From assembly GCA_050948905.1 (NCBI GenBank), contig JBMNES010000001.1, forward strand, positions 1,736,001-1,800,000: a stretch of 64,000 nucleotides of DNA, in the 5' to 3' direction. This DNA is from DTKD01 sp050948905. GTDB lineage: Bacteria > Armatimonadota > UBA5829. The translations under genes and the position numbers were made by a program. The notes below the pieces were generated by a model that made no database searches, was not told where the DNA came from, and saw only the letters and a program-made list of their open reading frames with translations. Below are positions 1 through 7,403 of the stretch, piece by piece (position 1 is the first letter of the stretch; each line of letters begins with the position of its first letter).

Positions 1-449
1 AGCGCCATATCGTGGTCAACGGGAGGAGTAGGCGGGTCGGATTGATAGTTTCTCATGCCACGGCAGAACGCAGCCGTCACCATCAGCCGGCACGATATCG
101 AGTGATCTTCCATATAATCCTGCGGCGACGGCAAAAGCAAAATCTCCGGCTTCACTTCCCGCACTATACCGCACAGCTTGCGTATCAAAGGCTGCTCGTA
201 GTGGATTTCTATATCCGGCACAACTGAGTCGTGATATTTCGCGCCCACCATATTCGCAGCGTTTTTCGCCTCCTGCGTGCGCATGCGAACCGTCTCTTCC
301 GCGTCCATTGTAGCAGACCCGCATGACCCATTTCCGATCGTCATATAGTGCAGTTCATATCCCGCATCCCCAAGCCTGATAAACGTGCCGCCCATCATCA
401 GCTCAATATCATCCGGGTGCGCTACCACCGCCATTGCAATCTTTGCCAA
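1..449 (-). CDS. PIG-L family deacetylase (3' part outside window)
   Basis: N-terminal 149 codons of a PIG-L (LmbE-like) zinc-dependent deacetylase; the rest lies beyond position 1. Members remove N-acetyl groups from GlcNAc-containing substrates, for example in thiol-cofactor or glycolipid synthesis. The zinc motif AHPDDIE sits near residues 10-16, followed by MMGGT, and a second family-type segment, MEDHSISCR, lies around residue 115. The start is a TTG at 447-449, preceded on the minus strand by GGAG (457-460) with 7 bases between; no ATG upstream fits. It follows the DegT aminotransferase on the same strand, 83 bp downstream, with a hairpin between them. Substrate cannot be told from sequence. 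Confidence 0.85.
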   Translation of the reverse strand, partial: MAKIAMAVVAHPDDIELMMGGTFIRLGDAGYELHYMTIGNGSCGSATMDAEETVRMRTQEAKNAANMVGAKYHDSVVPDIEIHYEQPLIRKLCGIVREVKPEILLLPSPQDYMEDHSISCRLMVTAAFCRGMRNYQSDPPTPPVDHDMA

Positions 450-472
450 TTAAAGACTCCTAAACATTCAAA

Positions 473-498
473 CGTGCCCGCTATGCAACGCGGGCACG
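473..498 (-). terminator. Hairpin between aminotransferase and PIG-L genes
   Basis: Perfect 9-bp stem (473-481 with 490-498) and 8-base loop in the 83-bp gap. On the minus strand it is followed by a weak T-rich stretch (TTTGAATGTTT). It could attenuate read-through from the aminotransferase gene or only mark an mRNA processing point. Confidence 0.45.
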
Positions 499-532
499 AT
501 GTCGAATCAACGATCCTCAAACGGAGAGTGCG

Positions 533-1789
533 TCACTTGCGCACTTTCTCTGCGGCATTGCGAATGCCCTTGATTGTGTCCTCGATCTCCCGGTCTGTCA
601 GCCGAGGATGCATCGGCAGGTTGATCTCACGTCGATAGAAGAACTTCTCGGCAATCGGACAGAGATTATCCTTATAGCCGAGTTTCTTCAGGCCGGTGAA
701 GTGATAGGTCGGCTGGTAGTGCAAAATCCCCTGCACGCCCTCCTCGTTATACAGCACCCGCATATAATCGTCCCTGCTCGCGCCAAGCTCTTCTTCCTCG
801 ACGCAGAGGGTATACAGGTGATAAATATGCTTGCAATCAGGCGACTCATATACCGGAGAGATTCCCTTGATTCCCCGGATGCCCTCGCTGATTCGCCGCC
901 CCAGTTCGCGTCGCTTCTCGTTCAGCATATCCAGCTTCTTAAGCTGAGCGCGACCAACCGCAGCCTGAATCTCGTTCATACGATAGTTACTGCCCCAATG
1001 GCCGTTCACGTCCACCACGTCGAAGTGCGAAGGAATCCAATAATCCTTCTGATCCTTCCAGTGATCAAGGTTCATACAGCGCAGCTTCTCGATAGGCTCC
1101 ACGAACTCATCGCGGTTGGTGGTGATCATCCCACCTTCGCCGCAAGTGGTAATATTCTTCAGCGAATGGAACGAGAAACACCCGATATCTCCAACACTGC
1201 CGGCCTTGCGACCCTTATACTCCGCCCCCGGAGTATGCGCACAATCCTCCATCACATACAGATTGTGCTTGCGGGCGATCTCCATGATCGGGTCCATATC
1301 GCACATCTGCCCGCCGTAGTGCACCACATAAATGGCCTTCGTCCTGGAAGTCACTTTCTTCTCGACCTCTGCAGGGTCGATGTTGAAAGTCTTCGGATTG
1401 ATGTCGGCATATACGGGGATTCCGCCTTCTTTGAGGAGCACAAGCGAAGTGGCCACGAAAGTGTTCGGGGTAACGATGACTTCGTCGCCCGGTTTGATGT
1501 TGAACACCTGCGTTGCAACGTGCATTGCAGTAGTGCAGTTAGACACGGCAAATGCGTGTTTTACGCCGCACATCTTGGCAAATTCGCTCTGGAAACCCGC
1601 CACCTGCGGACCCATTGTGAGGGTGTCCTGCTGCATCGCCTGCCAGGCCGCGTTCTTTTCGTCCTCATCGTAAATCGAGCCGAAGAACGAATAACGAACC
1701 TTCAGGACGACGCCGTCATCCATCTCGTAGCTGCTGGTGATTCCACCCTCGGTATCTGATCCGGTGAATATTTCTTTAACTTCTGCCAT
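533..1789 (-). CDS. DegT/DnrJ/EryC1/StrS-family PLP aminotransferase
   Basis: A 418-residue sugar aminotransferase of the DegT/ArnB fold. These enzymes transfer an amino group from glutamate to keto-sugar nucleotides, or act in related dehydrations, giving amino sugars for glycans. Visible features are the PLP-stacking EDCAHTPG segment, the FSFHSLKN segment with the Schiff-base lysine near residue 211, and GEGGM after it. Conserved YGG and NYRMNEIQAA segments are also present. About 35 N-terminal residues precede the usual fold start. ATG at 1787-1789 is chosen over an upstream GTG because GAGG lies 8 bases before it. The neighbouring PIG-L deacetylase suggests amino-sugar or envelope glycan chemistry; this is inference. 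Confidence 0.9.
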   Translation of the reverse strand: MAEVKEIFTGSDTEGGITSSYEMDDGVVLKVRYSFFGSIYDEDEKNAAWQAMQQDTLTMGPQVAGFQSEFAKMCGVKHAFAVSNCTTAMHVATQVFNIKPGDEVIVTPNTFVATSLVLLKEGGIPVYADINPKTFNIDPAEVEKKVTSRTKAIYVVHYGGQMCDMDPIMEIARKHNLYVMEDCAHTPGAEYKGRKAGSVGDIGCFSFHSLKNITTCGEGGMITTNRDEFVEPIEKLRCMNLDHWKDQKDYWIPSHFDVVDVNGHWGSNYRMNEIQAAVGRAQLKKLDMLNEKRRELGRRISEGIRGIKGISPVYESPDCKHIYHLYTLCVEEEELGASRDDYMRVLYNEEGVQGILHYQPTYHFTGLKKLGYKDNLCPIAEKFFYRREINLPMHPRLTDREIEDTIKGIRNAAEKVRK

Positions 1790-1885
1790 CCTAAACACCT
1801 CGCTTTCGAACTATTCCTAGTCCTGTAATTAGTGCCGAATGTCGCAGAATCCTTTAATAAGCGGCCTTCAAACTCACCATTATAC

Positions 1886-2629
1886 CTAAGCTTTTATTTT
1901 TGGGGGTTTTCTGAGCGCAAGGTAGGCAATCGCCGCTACGCCCAGCAATATCAGCGGAATAATAATCCAGAACAAGGGGCTTTGAGCCTCCGATCGCACC
2001 TCCGGCACCCATTTGTTGATGAGGAAGTTCAACCGCCCAATGAACAGCGTCATCCTCCCCATAACCGTAGCGCCGAACATCGCGCCGAAGCCAATCATCA
2101 AAAACCATCTCCCCGCGGCGGCAGTGTTCTTAACCGCCGCATGCTTGTGCTCGAAGCTGAAGAAGAAATAACTCAATGCAGCCAGCAGCACAACATAGAA
2201 GATCGTCACGTTGATCACGTTGGAGAAACTCCCTGTGAACGGTTTCATCGAGGAGCCGATCTGAGGGAAATAGCCTTCGTAGAACTCGCGGAATATCCCG
2301 CCTGCCGCAAATCCCATGAACAGACCGAATATAACCCGGCTGATCCACGCGTGTTTGCGACTATACATAAAATAGAACATACTTCCGACAACAGCCGCAA
2401 ATATCCACCACCACTTGCCGTCGGCTGTCATCGGCTTCCACCACTTAGGATACAGTATGTTGTGCCACGTAATATACACCCCATATCCGCCATAAAGACC
2501 GATGAATATATGCTCAAAGAACCTGTAAAACTTGTTCTCTTTATAAAGCACCGTATATATTCCGAACGTGCACAGCGCGCCCGCCCAGATCGCAATCGCG
2601 TTAGAATTAGAAGCCAGCCAATTAACCAA
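1886..2629 (-). CDS. Uncharacterised multi-spanning membrane protein (cassette gene 6)
   Basis: 247 residues with about seven hydrophobic helices and a short basic C-terminal tail (RKPPKIKA). I do not recognise a family with a known function. It is rich in aromatic residues (YPKWWKP, KWWWIF) between the first helices. It is the last gene of the six-gene cassette. Its TTG start (2627-2629) overlaps the stop of the preceding gene by 8 bases (TTGGTTAA), and GAGGG lies 8 bases upstream. The overlap implies coupled translation with the Rossmann-like membrane protein before it. An integral membrane subunit of a complex is a reasonable inference, nothing more. Confidence 0.75.
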   Translation of the reverse strand: MVNWLASNSNAIAIWAGALCTFGIYTVLYKENKFYRFFEHIFIGLYGGYGVYITWHNILYPKWWKPMTADGKWWWIFAAVVGSMFYFMYSRKHAWISRVIFGLFMGFAAGGIFREFYEGYFPQIGSSMKPFTGSFSNVINVTIFYVVLLAALSYFFFSFEHKHAAVKNTAAAGRWFLMIGFGAMFGATVMGRMTLFIGRLNFLINKWVPEVRSEAQSPLFWIIIPLILLGVAAIAYLALRKPPKIKA

Positions 2630-3509
2630 GTCTGGACCCTCTCGTCAACCCTGCCCTCCTGGCCGCCAGGTAACCCAAGTTGCCCAGCACGATCAGGAGA
2701 ATAATATATATGTGGGCGGCAGAAAGCGCCCACGAAGAAGCAGACGCATCCGTAGCAACATTGCCCCGACCTACAAGCGTCTCATACTGAACCGCGCCCA
2801 TAACGCCGTTCAGCATCCCTTTAAGCTGGCCGGAGTCCAAATATGGATACGCCCCCGCCGACATAACCGCCGTCGGACAATAGATCAGCGGGATATGCTT
2901 CGGCGTGGTCAAATATGAAATCCAATAGCCCATCAGCCCCACCGAGGTCAAATCGACCACAGCGCCGATGTTACGATAATTCTTGACAAAGCTCGTGGCA
3001 GGCAATTTGCTCAGCGGGGTGCCGTTTCGGTCCTCTTTCATAACCTGCTGGAAGTTCTCTCCCATTCCGCTAATAATTGCGCTGATTGATCCTGTCTTAT
3101 AACCCACATGCGCCCAGTCCTTGCCATATTTAATCAGCGGCTTGCCCTCTTTTGCCAACTGCCTGTTCATATCCTTTTGCACCTGCATACCGCTCTGATA
3201 ACTCAACTCAGAGCCGACCAGGTTCCAGCTCATAATCACAAACTTGATCTTCTTTGAGAACATATGCCGCATCAAAGCCTGCATCTGCGGGTCATTTTCG
3301 GCCTGAGTCCCAGCGCCCCACGACACCGACAAGAACGCTATCTGATCCGGCCGAATCGCGTCGATCGTGTTATAGGTGTTCTGCACCTCAGGCAGCACCG
3401 TCTTAGGATGCCTCGCCGGGCGAATAATCAGCGGCACCGACAGCACCACGGCAACCAGCACATACAAAATCCGCCGATCAATATTCTGAAGTTTAATCAA
3501 TAGGTTCAT
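2622..3509 (-). CDS. Membrane protein with large soluble domain (cassette gene 5)
   Basis: 295 residues. One N-terminal membrane helix (about 14-31) is followed by a soluble alpha/beta-looking domain of some 220 residues and a second helix near 262-283. With this topology the soluble domain sits in the periplasm or exterior if the N-terminus is inside. The soluble part alternates hydrophobic strands (IAFLSVSW, IKFVIMSW, IPLIYCP) and helices, as in Rossmann-type folds, and carries YGKDWAHVGYKTG mid-domain. No catalytic motif is recognised. It starts directly after the stop of the preceding gene and overlaps the next by 8 bases. The overall plan, helix-soluble-helix, resembles the DUF6754 protein two genes upstream. 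Confidence 0.75.
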   Translation of the reverse strand: MNLLIKLQNIDRRILYVLVAVVLSVPLIIRPARHPKTVLPEVQNTYNTIDAIRPDQIAFLSVSWGAGTQAENDPQMQALMRHMFSKKIKFVIMSWNLVGSELSYQSGMQVQKDMNRQLAKEGKPLIKYGKDWAHVGYKTGSISAIISGMGENFQQVMKEDRNGTPLSKLPATSFVKNYRNIGAVVDLTSVGLMGYWISYLTTPKHIPLIYCPTAVMSAGAYPYLDSGQLKGMLNGVMGAVQYETLVGRGNVATDASASSWALSAAHIYIILLIVLGNLGYLAARRAGLTRGSRLG

Positions 3510-4397
3510 CTATAATTGCCTGTCAAAGAAGCTCCCGCGCTCCAGACTCAACCATATCCTCAAACTCATAGCCACCGCGCCGATGGCAAGCCCAAACTCA
3601 ATCGCCCTCTGCACCGCCATATTCGGCCAAGTCAGCAGCCAGTAGGTGATGTTCTCCAGCCTAAGCGACGCCAGCAACCCCGTATGCGGCAGCCAATCCG
3701 TCAACCACGCGCCAATCGGGACCAATCCCAGCATAATAATCCCCGCCGTGCCCATCATCAAGCCCGCCTCAGCCGACCTGATTCTGAATGCTCTATACGC
3801 AGCAGAGACTATGTAAAAGGCGATCAGCGAGAACATCGTGGCATCAAGGTTCTGCACAAATCCATCGAAGAGGATCGAGTAAAGGCTTGTGCTCGCCGAC
3901 TGCACACCCTTGGCCAGGCCAGGGCCAAGGCTACTAATCGTGCTGTCCTTCAAAAAACCGACGATCATAATAAAGAAGAACGTTATGAAAAAGGCCAGGC
4001 TGTTATACCAGCCCTCTCCCTTTTTCTTCACCGCTCTGCCGTGAATAGCGAACAGGTTGGAGGTGCCCAAAAGCAGCGTAAAACTGCCGATAATCATCGC
4101 CCAGTCCGCCACATTAGGCTTGGCATCCGTCAGCCCTCTCGCAAACCGCGCCACTCCTGCACTTCCCGGAATCCCCGCAACAGTTTCGTGAGGCAGCAAA
4201 AACTCCAACGAGAAATACAATCCACCGAGAAACGTTACGCCTGCGACCACCATTTTTCGGTATCTTGGCGGCACCGCCATCAGGGCCATCAGCGCCGCAG
4301 CCCCGACTAATAGTGCACCCAGGATATAAAACGTCAACAGGCGGCCGTGAACCGACACCGGCAGCGCCACAGATAATACATTCAACCCGATTCCCAC
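3510..4397 (-). CDS. Uncharacterised polytopic membrane protein (cassette gene 4)
   Basis: 295 residues with roughly eight predicted membrane helices. A basic loop (HGRAVKKKGEGWYN) follows the fourth, and the C-terminus SLERGSFFDRQL is probably cytosolic. No transporter signature or catalytic motif is recognised. It lies 2 bases after the DUF6754 gene, and its stop abuts the start of the next gene with no spacer, so it belongs to the coupled cassette. Confidence 0.75.
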   Translation of the reverse strand: MGIGLNVLSVALPVSVHGRLLTFYILGALLVGAAALMALMAVPPRYRKMVVAGVTFLGGLYFSLEFLLPHETVAGIPGSAGVARFARGLTDAKPNVADWAMIIGSFTLLLGTSNLFAIHGRAVKKKGEGWYNSLAFFITFFFIMIVGFLKDSTISSLGPGLAKGVQSASTSLYSILFDGFVQNLDATMFSLIAFYIVSAAYRAFRIRSAEAGLMMGTAGIIMLGLVPIGAWLTDWLPHTGLLASLRLENITYWLLTWPNMAVQRAIEFGLAIGAVAMSLRIWLSLERGSFFDRQL

Positions 4398-4399
4398 CG

Positions 4400-5227
4400 T
4401 TATGTGCTCCTCGGGAAGTATTGCAGGAAGTATTTATTAAACAAGTTGTTAATCTCCCCCAAGCCCGGGAAATGCGTTCCTAGGGCGGCAAGCGTGACTC
4501 CGACTACACCGATCAGCACCAATCCTACCATCAGCAATTTGCCGTAGTCCTGCCCCACAAGACTGCCCAGCAGAGTAGGTTCGCGGGAGAGATACGCGCT
4601 CGCCGCATAATACTCATCCCCGATAATTGTGTAGTCACATGAAGCCAAAAAGAACGGTATCTGCGTGATGGAAGGCGTTCCCGCTACCTGAATCGCCCCT
4701 GCAATCTGGCCGTTTTCTGCCAGAATCAGAGCCTCCGCGAAGTATGCTCCAAAATAGAACGCCGTCGCCACTTTCTCCCTGTGCAGTATCCCGACCACGC
4801 CCGAAGCCCACGCGAACTGCTCATTGGTGATATAACGCACGTCTTCCGGTATAAACTGCTCCGGCACACCTTCGGCAGCGTATGCGTCCCTTGCCACTTC
4901 TTCGGCCACGGTGTAGAGTATCGGGTCCGACAGGGTTACGATCACGCGGGTAGAATAATTCGCAGCGCGTCTGATTATATGCGACATAATCGACATCGAC
5001 TGCAAGCCGACTATGTCCAGCCCGCTCAAGCCAGGCGCATAGATCATAGGCCTGCCCATCTCCGTAGCACGCCCAACCGCCTCATCCAGCACCGACAACC
5101 CCGGTATTCGGCGAATAAACAACTCTCGTCCCCGTCGAGCCGACAGTATCTTCCACAATATGAAGAACACCAGAAGCCCTTCGACAATATAAACCGCCGG
5201 ATTGGCAAACTCAGTCATCCCGGACAT
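4400..5227 (-). CDS. DUF6754-like membrane-anchored protein (cassette gene 3)
   Basis: 275 residues. An N-terminal helix (about 10-27) is followed by a soluble domain and a second helix near 233-255. The text FIRRIPGLSVLDEAVGRATE, then GRPMIYAPG, a THR-rich strand and the SQDYGKLL-like end match what I recall of DUF6754 proteins, whose function is unknown. The soluble domain keeps strongly conserved-looking segments: ITNEQFAWASGVVGI, YFGAYFAEALILAE, TPSITQIPFFLASCDY and AASAYLSREP. These suggest a binding or enzymatic site, but no known catalytic signature. Gaps to both neighbours are 2 bases. Naming from memory of the family; a profile search would settle it. Confidence 0.8.
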   Translation of the reverse strand: MSGMTEFANPAVYIVEGLLVFFILWKILSARRGRELFIRRIPGLSVLDEAVGRATEMGRPMIYAPGLSGLDIVGLQSMSIMSHIIRRAANYSTRVIVTLSDPILYTVAEEVARDAYAAEGVPEQFIPEDVRYITNEQFAWASGVVGILHREKVATAFYFGAYFAEALILAENGQIAGAIQVAGTPSITQIPFFLASCDYTIIGDEYYAASAYLSREPTLLGSLVGQDYGKLLMVGLVLIGVVGVTLAALGTHFPGLGEINNLFNKYFLQYFPRST

Positions 5228-5229
5228 AC

Positions 5230-5541
5230 TTATACCTTCTCCTGTGCGTTTTCTGCTTTTGCTGACATTTCTTCAATACGTGTAATGAGCTTGTCGATGT
5301 TATCACGCTCCATCAGCATTTTGCCGAAATCAGCCACCGGTTGCGCTCCGAACAACAACCCAAGCAAAGGCACTCCCACCATCAGCGTCTGCCCTGCTAT
5401 CCACGACAGCGGCTTATGCATGTCCAGAAACAGCACCGCAGGGGTTTCCAGATGCTTTCCGACCACCTTTTCTGCGATCGTATCTATGATCTGCTCCCGC
5501 CTCTCATCTGTAAGCGGGGAGCAAAGGTCCAAATCACTCAT
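5230..5541 (-). CDS. Small membrane-associated protein (cassette gene 2)
   Basis: 103 residues. The N-terminal half is a charged helix (LTDERREQIIDTIAEKVV). A single hydrophobic stretch (about 48-68, IAGQTLMVGVPLLGLLFG) follows, then a charged, coiled-coil-like C-terminus (DKLITRIEEMSAKAENAQ). No family recognised. Its ATG overlaps the stop of the upstream gene by 8 bases (ATGAGTGA), and its stop lies 2 bases before the DUF6754 gene. Size and topology suggest an accessory subunit of the cassette complex. Confidence 0.65.
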   Translation of the reverse strand: MSDLDLCSPLTDERREQIIDTIAEKVVGKHLETPAVLFLDMHKPLSWIAGQTLMVGVPLLGLLFGAQPVADFGKMLMERDNIDKLITRIEEMSAKAENAQEKV

Positions 5542-6001
5542 CAGAACCCGGCCTCAACTCTTTCACAGCCTTGATGACTTCAGATTCGTTATCAGCAAAC
5601 CGCAGATACACACCTCTAAACGCTTCCAGTCGCGATACTCTGTCCAGCGGGCTTAATTTTACGCCAGAATCGTCAAGATAGCATCGCTTAACATCCGCCC
5701 ACTTGATCTCCGCGCTTTTCAACAACATCCTGCAAACCGCTCTATCCGGCCACAACTCAAATCGCACAGGCAGCAAAAAATCGCTCAACGATATCAGCAC
5801 CGCAGCCACAACTATTACCGCAGCGTATGGACTGATAGCGACATAGCCAACAACCGCAGCAAAGACCGCAAACGCGATTGAGACGAGCGCTTTAGCGAGA
5901 TTTTGGCGGGCAAGGTGAATTGACCAACTCATGATAGGTTGGGGTGGGGCGGTTTGGAGGGTCATTGTTTTTTTATCGTAAAAAGCCAGATCATACTCCA
6001 C
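5534..6001 (-). CDS. Two-helix membrane protein with PH-like C-terminal domain (cassette gene 1)
   Basis: 155 residues. Two hydrophobic helices (about 36-55 and 58-77) are followed by a soluble domain of about 75 residues. That domain looks like a small bacterial PH-type barrel: FELWPDRAVCR, IKWADVKRCYL, FRGVYLRF and a C-terminal helix. First gene of the cassette. The longest frame begins with GTG at 5999-6001, only about 10 bases after the predicted transcription start and without a Shine-Dalgarno. In-frame ATGs at codons 13 and 24 also lack one, so the start is uncertain. Its last 8 bases overlap the next start. Confidence 0.65.
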   Translation of the reverse strand: MEYDLAFYDKKTMTLQTAPPQPIMSWSIHLARQNLAKALVSIAFAVFAAVVGYVAISPYAAVIVVAAVLISLSDFLLPVRFELWPDRAVCRMLLKSAEIKWADVKRCYLDDSGVKLSPLDRVSRLEAFRGVYLRFADNESEVIKAVKELRPGSDE

Positions 6002-6017
6002 AAATTCTTATAGGTAA

Positions 6018-6046
6018 ATGATATGGAAATGGCCGAACTCTGTCAA
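6018..6046 (-). promoter_or_regulatory. Sigma-70-type promoter of the membrane cassette
   Basis: Minus-strand TTGACA (6041-6046), 17-bp spacer, TATCAT (6018-6023). The predicted transcript begins about 10 bases before the GTG at 6001, so the mRNA for the first cassette gene would be leaderless or nearly so. Confidence 0.7.
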
Positions 6047-6256
6047 GCTGCGAGGCATATCCAACCCACATTAAACGAGCAGCCTGCAATGCTCGCATCT
6101 CTTCATTCTCATCCTATATGCCGATAATCCAAGCATCAGCGCGATTATAACTAGCTCTAGATTCACCGACACTCTGTACGGGTAAATAGCAGTAAAGCTA
6201 TTGTTGTGCAAATGCGAATTAAAGATGTTGTGGTTATCGAAGTCAGGGCGTTTTAG

Positions 6257-6285
6257 TTGACGGGCTGCTATTTATGTTGTATCAT
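6257..6285 (+). promoter_or_regulatory. Sigma-70-type promoter of the pseudopilin gene
   Basis: TTGACG (6257-6262), 17-bp spacer, TATCAT (6280-6285), about 60 bases upstream of the ATG at 6346. Confidence 0.65.
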
Positions 6286-6345
6286 ACGGTTGCTGGCATA
6301 AAACGCTTCGTGAAATCACGTGATCCTGTCGGAGTATGAGTAGCG

Positions 6346-7164
6346 ATGCGAGTCGGGAATGCTGTTAAAGGAAGACCAACGGCAGTAGGCACTGCCGGGT
6401 TCACCATCGTTGAGTTATTGGTGGTGATTGCGATTATCGGCGTCTTGGCGGCGATTATGTTTCCTGTCGTCATCAAAAGCAAAGAAGGCGCCAAGATCGG
6501 CCAGTGTCTATCCAACCTTCGCCAGCTCCACGGCGGTTTATCACAATACCTCAGCGACTATAACGAACGCTTCCCAAGTGCGGTTTCCTGGGGCAGCCCA
6601 CGTTACTGGCACGATGTAAGCAACGGCTCAGAAAAGACCATCCAGGAACTGCTCTCCCGTTATGTTCGCAACGGAATGCAGACAGTTGATGGCAAAACCT
6701 ACGCCAAGCCAGGTGTTTTCTACTGCCCCAGCGACGTTGGTGTGCGCGGCAGCGCAGGGGATCTGCACGGTGTACCTGCGAATCAGCCGATTTGGAAATA
6801 TGCCGGGTGTAGTTACGAATACTACGCCTCAAATCAAGTAGATTGGGAGACTTACAATCCCAATCAGCCGGAGGCTACGACCATTCGATCCTGGACAGGT
6901 CTTTCCCCAGAGGTCGACGGTCCCGGAGGGCCTCATCGAGTAGGCGCACCTCTCAGCAGCATTCGATACACCAGCCGCAAAGCGGTTATGGGGGATATCT
7001 GGTATTGGCATATGGGCGATCAGGTCCCGGACGGCAGATTAGCCTATCGCAATACCCTGTTCGCTGATGGACACGCCGCCCGAGTCAACGGCGCGCACCA
7101 CGAAGATGCCCGCCTGCAGCCCCTAAGACCGTGGCACAGAATGTCCGAAATCCGCGAAGAATAG
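6346..7164 (+). CDS. Type II secretion-type pseudopilin with H-X9-DG C-terminus
   Basis: 272 residues. A prepilin signal ends with G18|F19 (AG|FTIVELLVVIAIIGVLAA) with Glu at mature position 5, so prepilin peptidase would cleave and methylate it. The hydrophobic helix runs about 19-42. The remaining domain is of the DUF1559-like/H-X9-DG kind common in Planctomycetota and Armatimonadota, ending with TLFADGHAARVNG near residue 235. It is probably secreted through a T2SS-like machine or displayed on the surface. GGAG lies about 12 bases before the ATG. No other secretion gene is nearby, so it is an orphan pseudopilin of unknown cargo role. Confidence 0.85.
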   Translation: MRVGNAVKGRPTAVGTAGFTIVELLVVIAIIGVLAAIMFPVVIKSKEGAKIGQCLSNLRQLHGGLSQYLSDYNERFPSAVSWGSPRYWHDVSNGSEKTIQELLSRYVRNGMQTVDGKTYAKPGVFYCPSDVGVRGSAGDLHGVPANQPIWKYAGCSYEYYASNQVDWETYNPNQPEATTIRSWTGLSPEVDGPGGPHRVGAPLSSIRYTSRKAVMGDIWYWHMGDQVPDGRLAYRNTLFADGHAARVNGAHHEDARLQPLRPWHRMSEIREE

Positions 7165-7240
7165 CAGACTACGGCGCAGTATCAACATCCAACATCCCGT
7201 AATTCCGCGCATTCCCTATCATTTCAAGTGGTATTATGAT

Positions 7241-7306
7241 GGGCGCGATCTCCGAATCGCCGCCCCATAACCCTATGATAGGCGGTGATCCCCGAATCGC
7301 CGCCCC
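7241..7306. repeat. Two copies of a GGCGGCGAT palindromic repeat
   Basis: Two imperfect palindromes, about 7241-7266 and 7280-7306, each built as a GC-rich arm, CTCCGA or CCCCGA loop and complementary ATCGCCGCC arm. A third, cleaner copy is at 14836-14861. They lie just downstream of genes and could form RNA hairpins. Confidence 0.6.
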
Positions 7307-7339
7307 TAACCGTTCCCCGTCATTCGAGCGCCCATCCCC

Positions 7340-7380
7340 GTCATTTCGAGCGAAGCGAGAAATCTGCTTTTCCGATAACC
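7340..7380 (+). repeat. Dispersed GTCATTTCGAGCG repeat, copy 1
   Basis: Short copy of the repeat core (GTCATTTCGAGCGAAGCG, then AGAAATCTGCTTTTCCGA), next to degenerate half copies at 7318-7330. The same core recurs at 33775, 33950, 37737-38540, 54465 and 63153, always between genes. Confidence 0.8.
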
Positions 7381-7403
7381 ACCAGCCCTTCGAGCATCCT
7401 TCC

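Larger units (their letters stand above)
6002..6345. other. Divergent intergenic region between cassette and pseudopilin gene
   Basis: 344 bp without a gene. It holds two outward-facing consensus promoters (listed separately) separated by about 210 bp. The middle part, 6050-6250, shows no gene or clear palindrome. Confidence 0.7.

Noticed and set aside
16..324. Minus-strand 102-codon frame overlapping the PIG-L gene
   Set aside because: Out of frame with the AHPDDIE-containing reading frame, which has the Shine-Dalgarno and family motifs.
608..1759. 383-codon open frame antisense to the DegT aminotransferase
   Set aside because: The minus-strand frame has all family motifs; this one has none.
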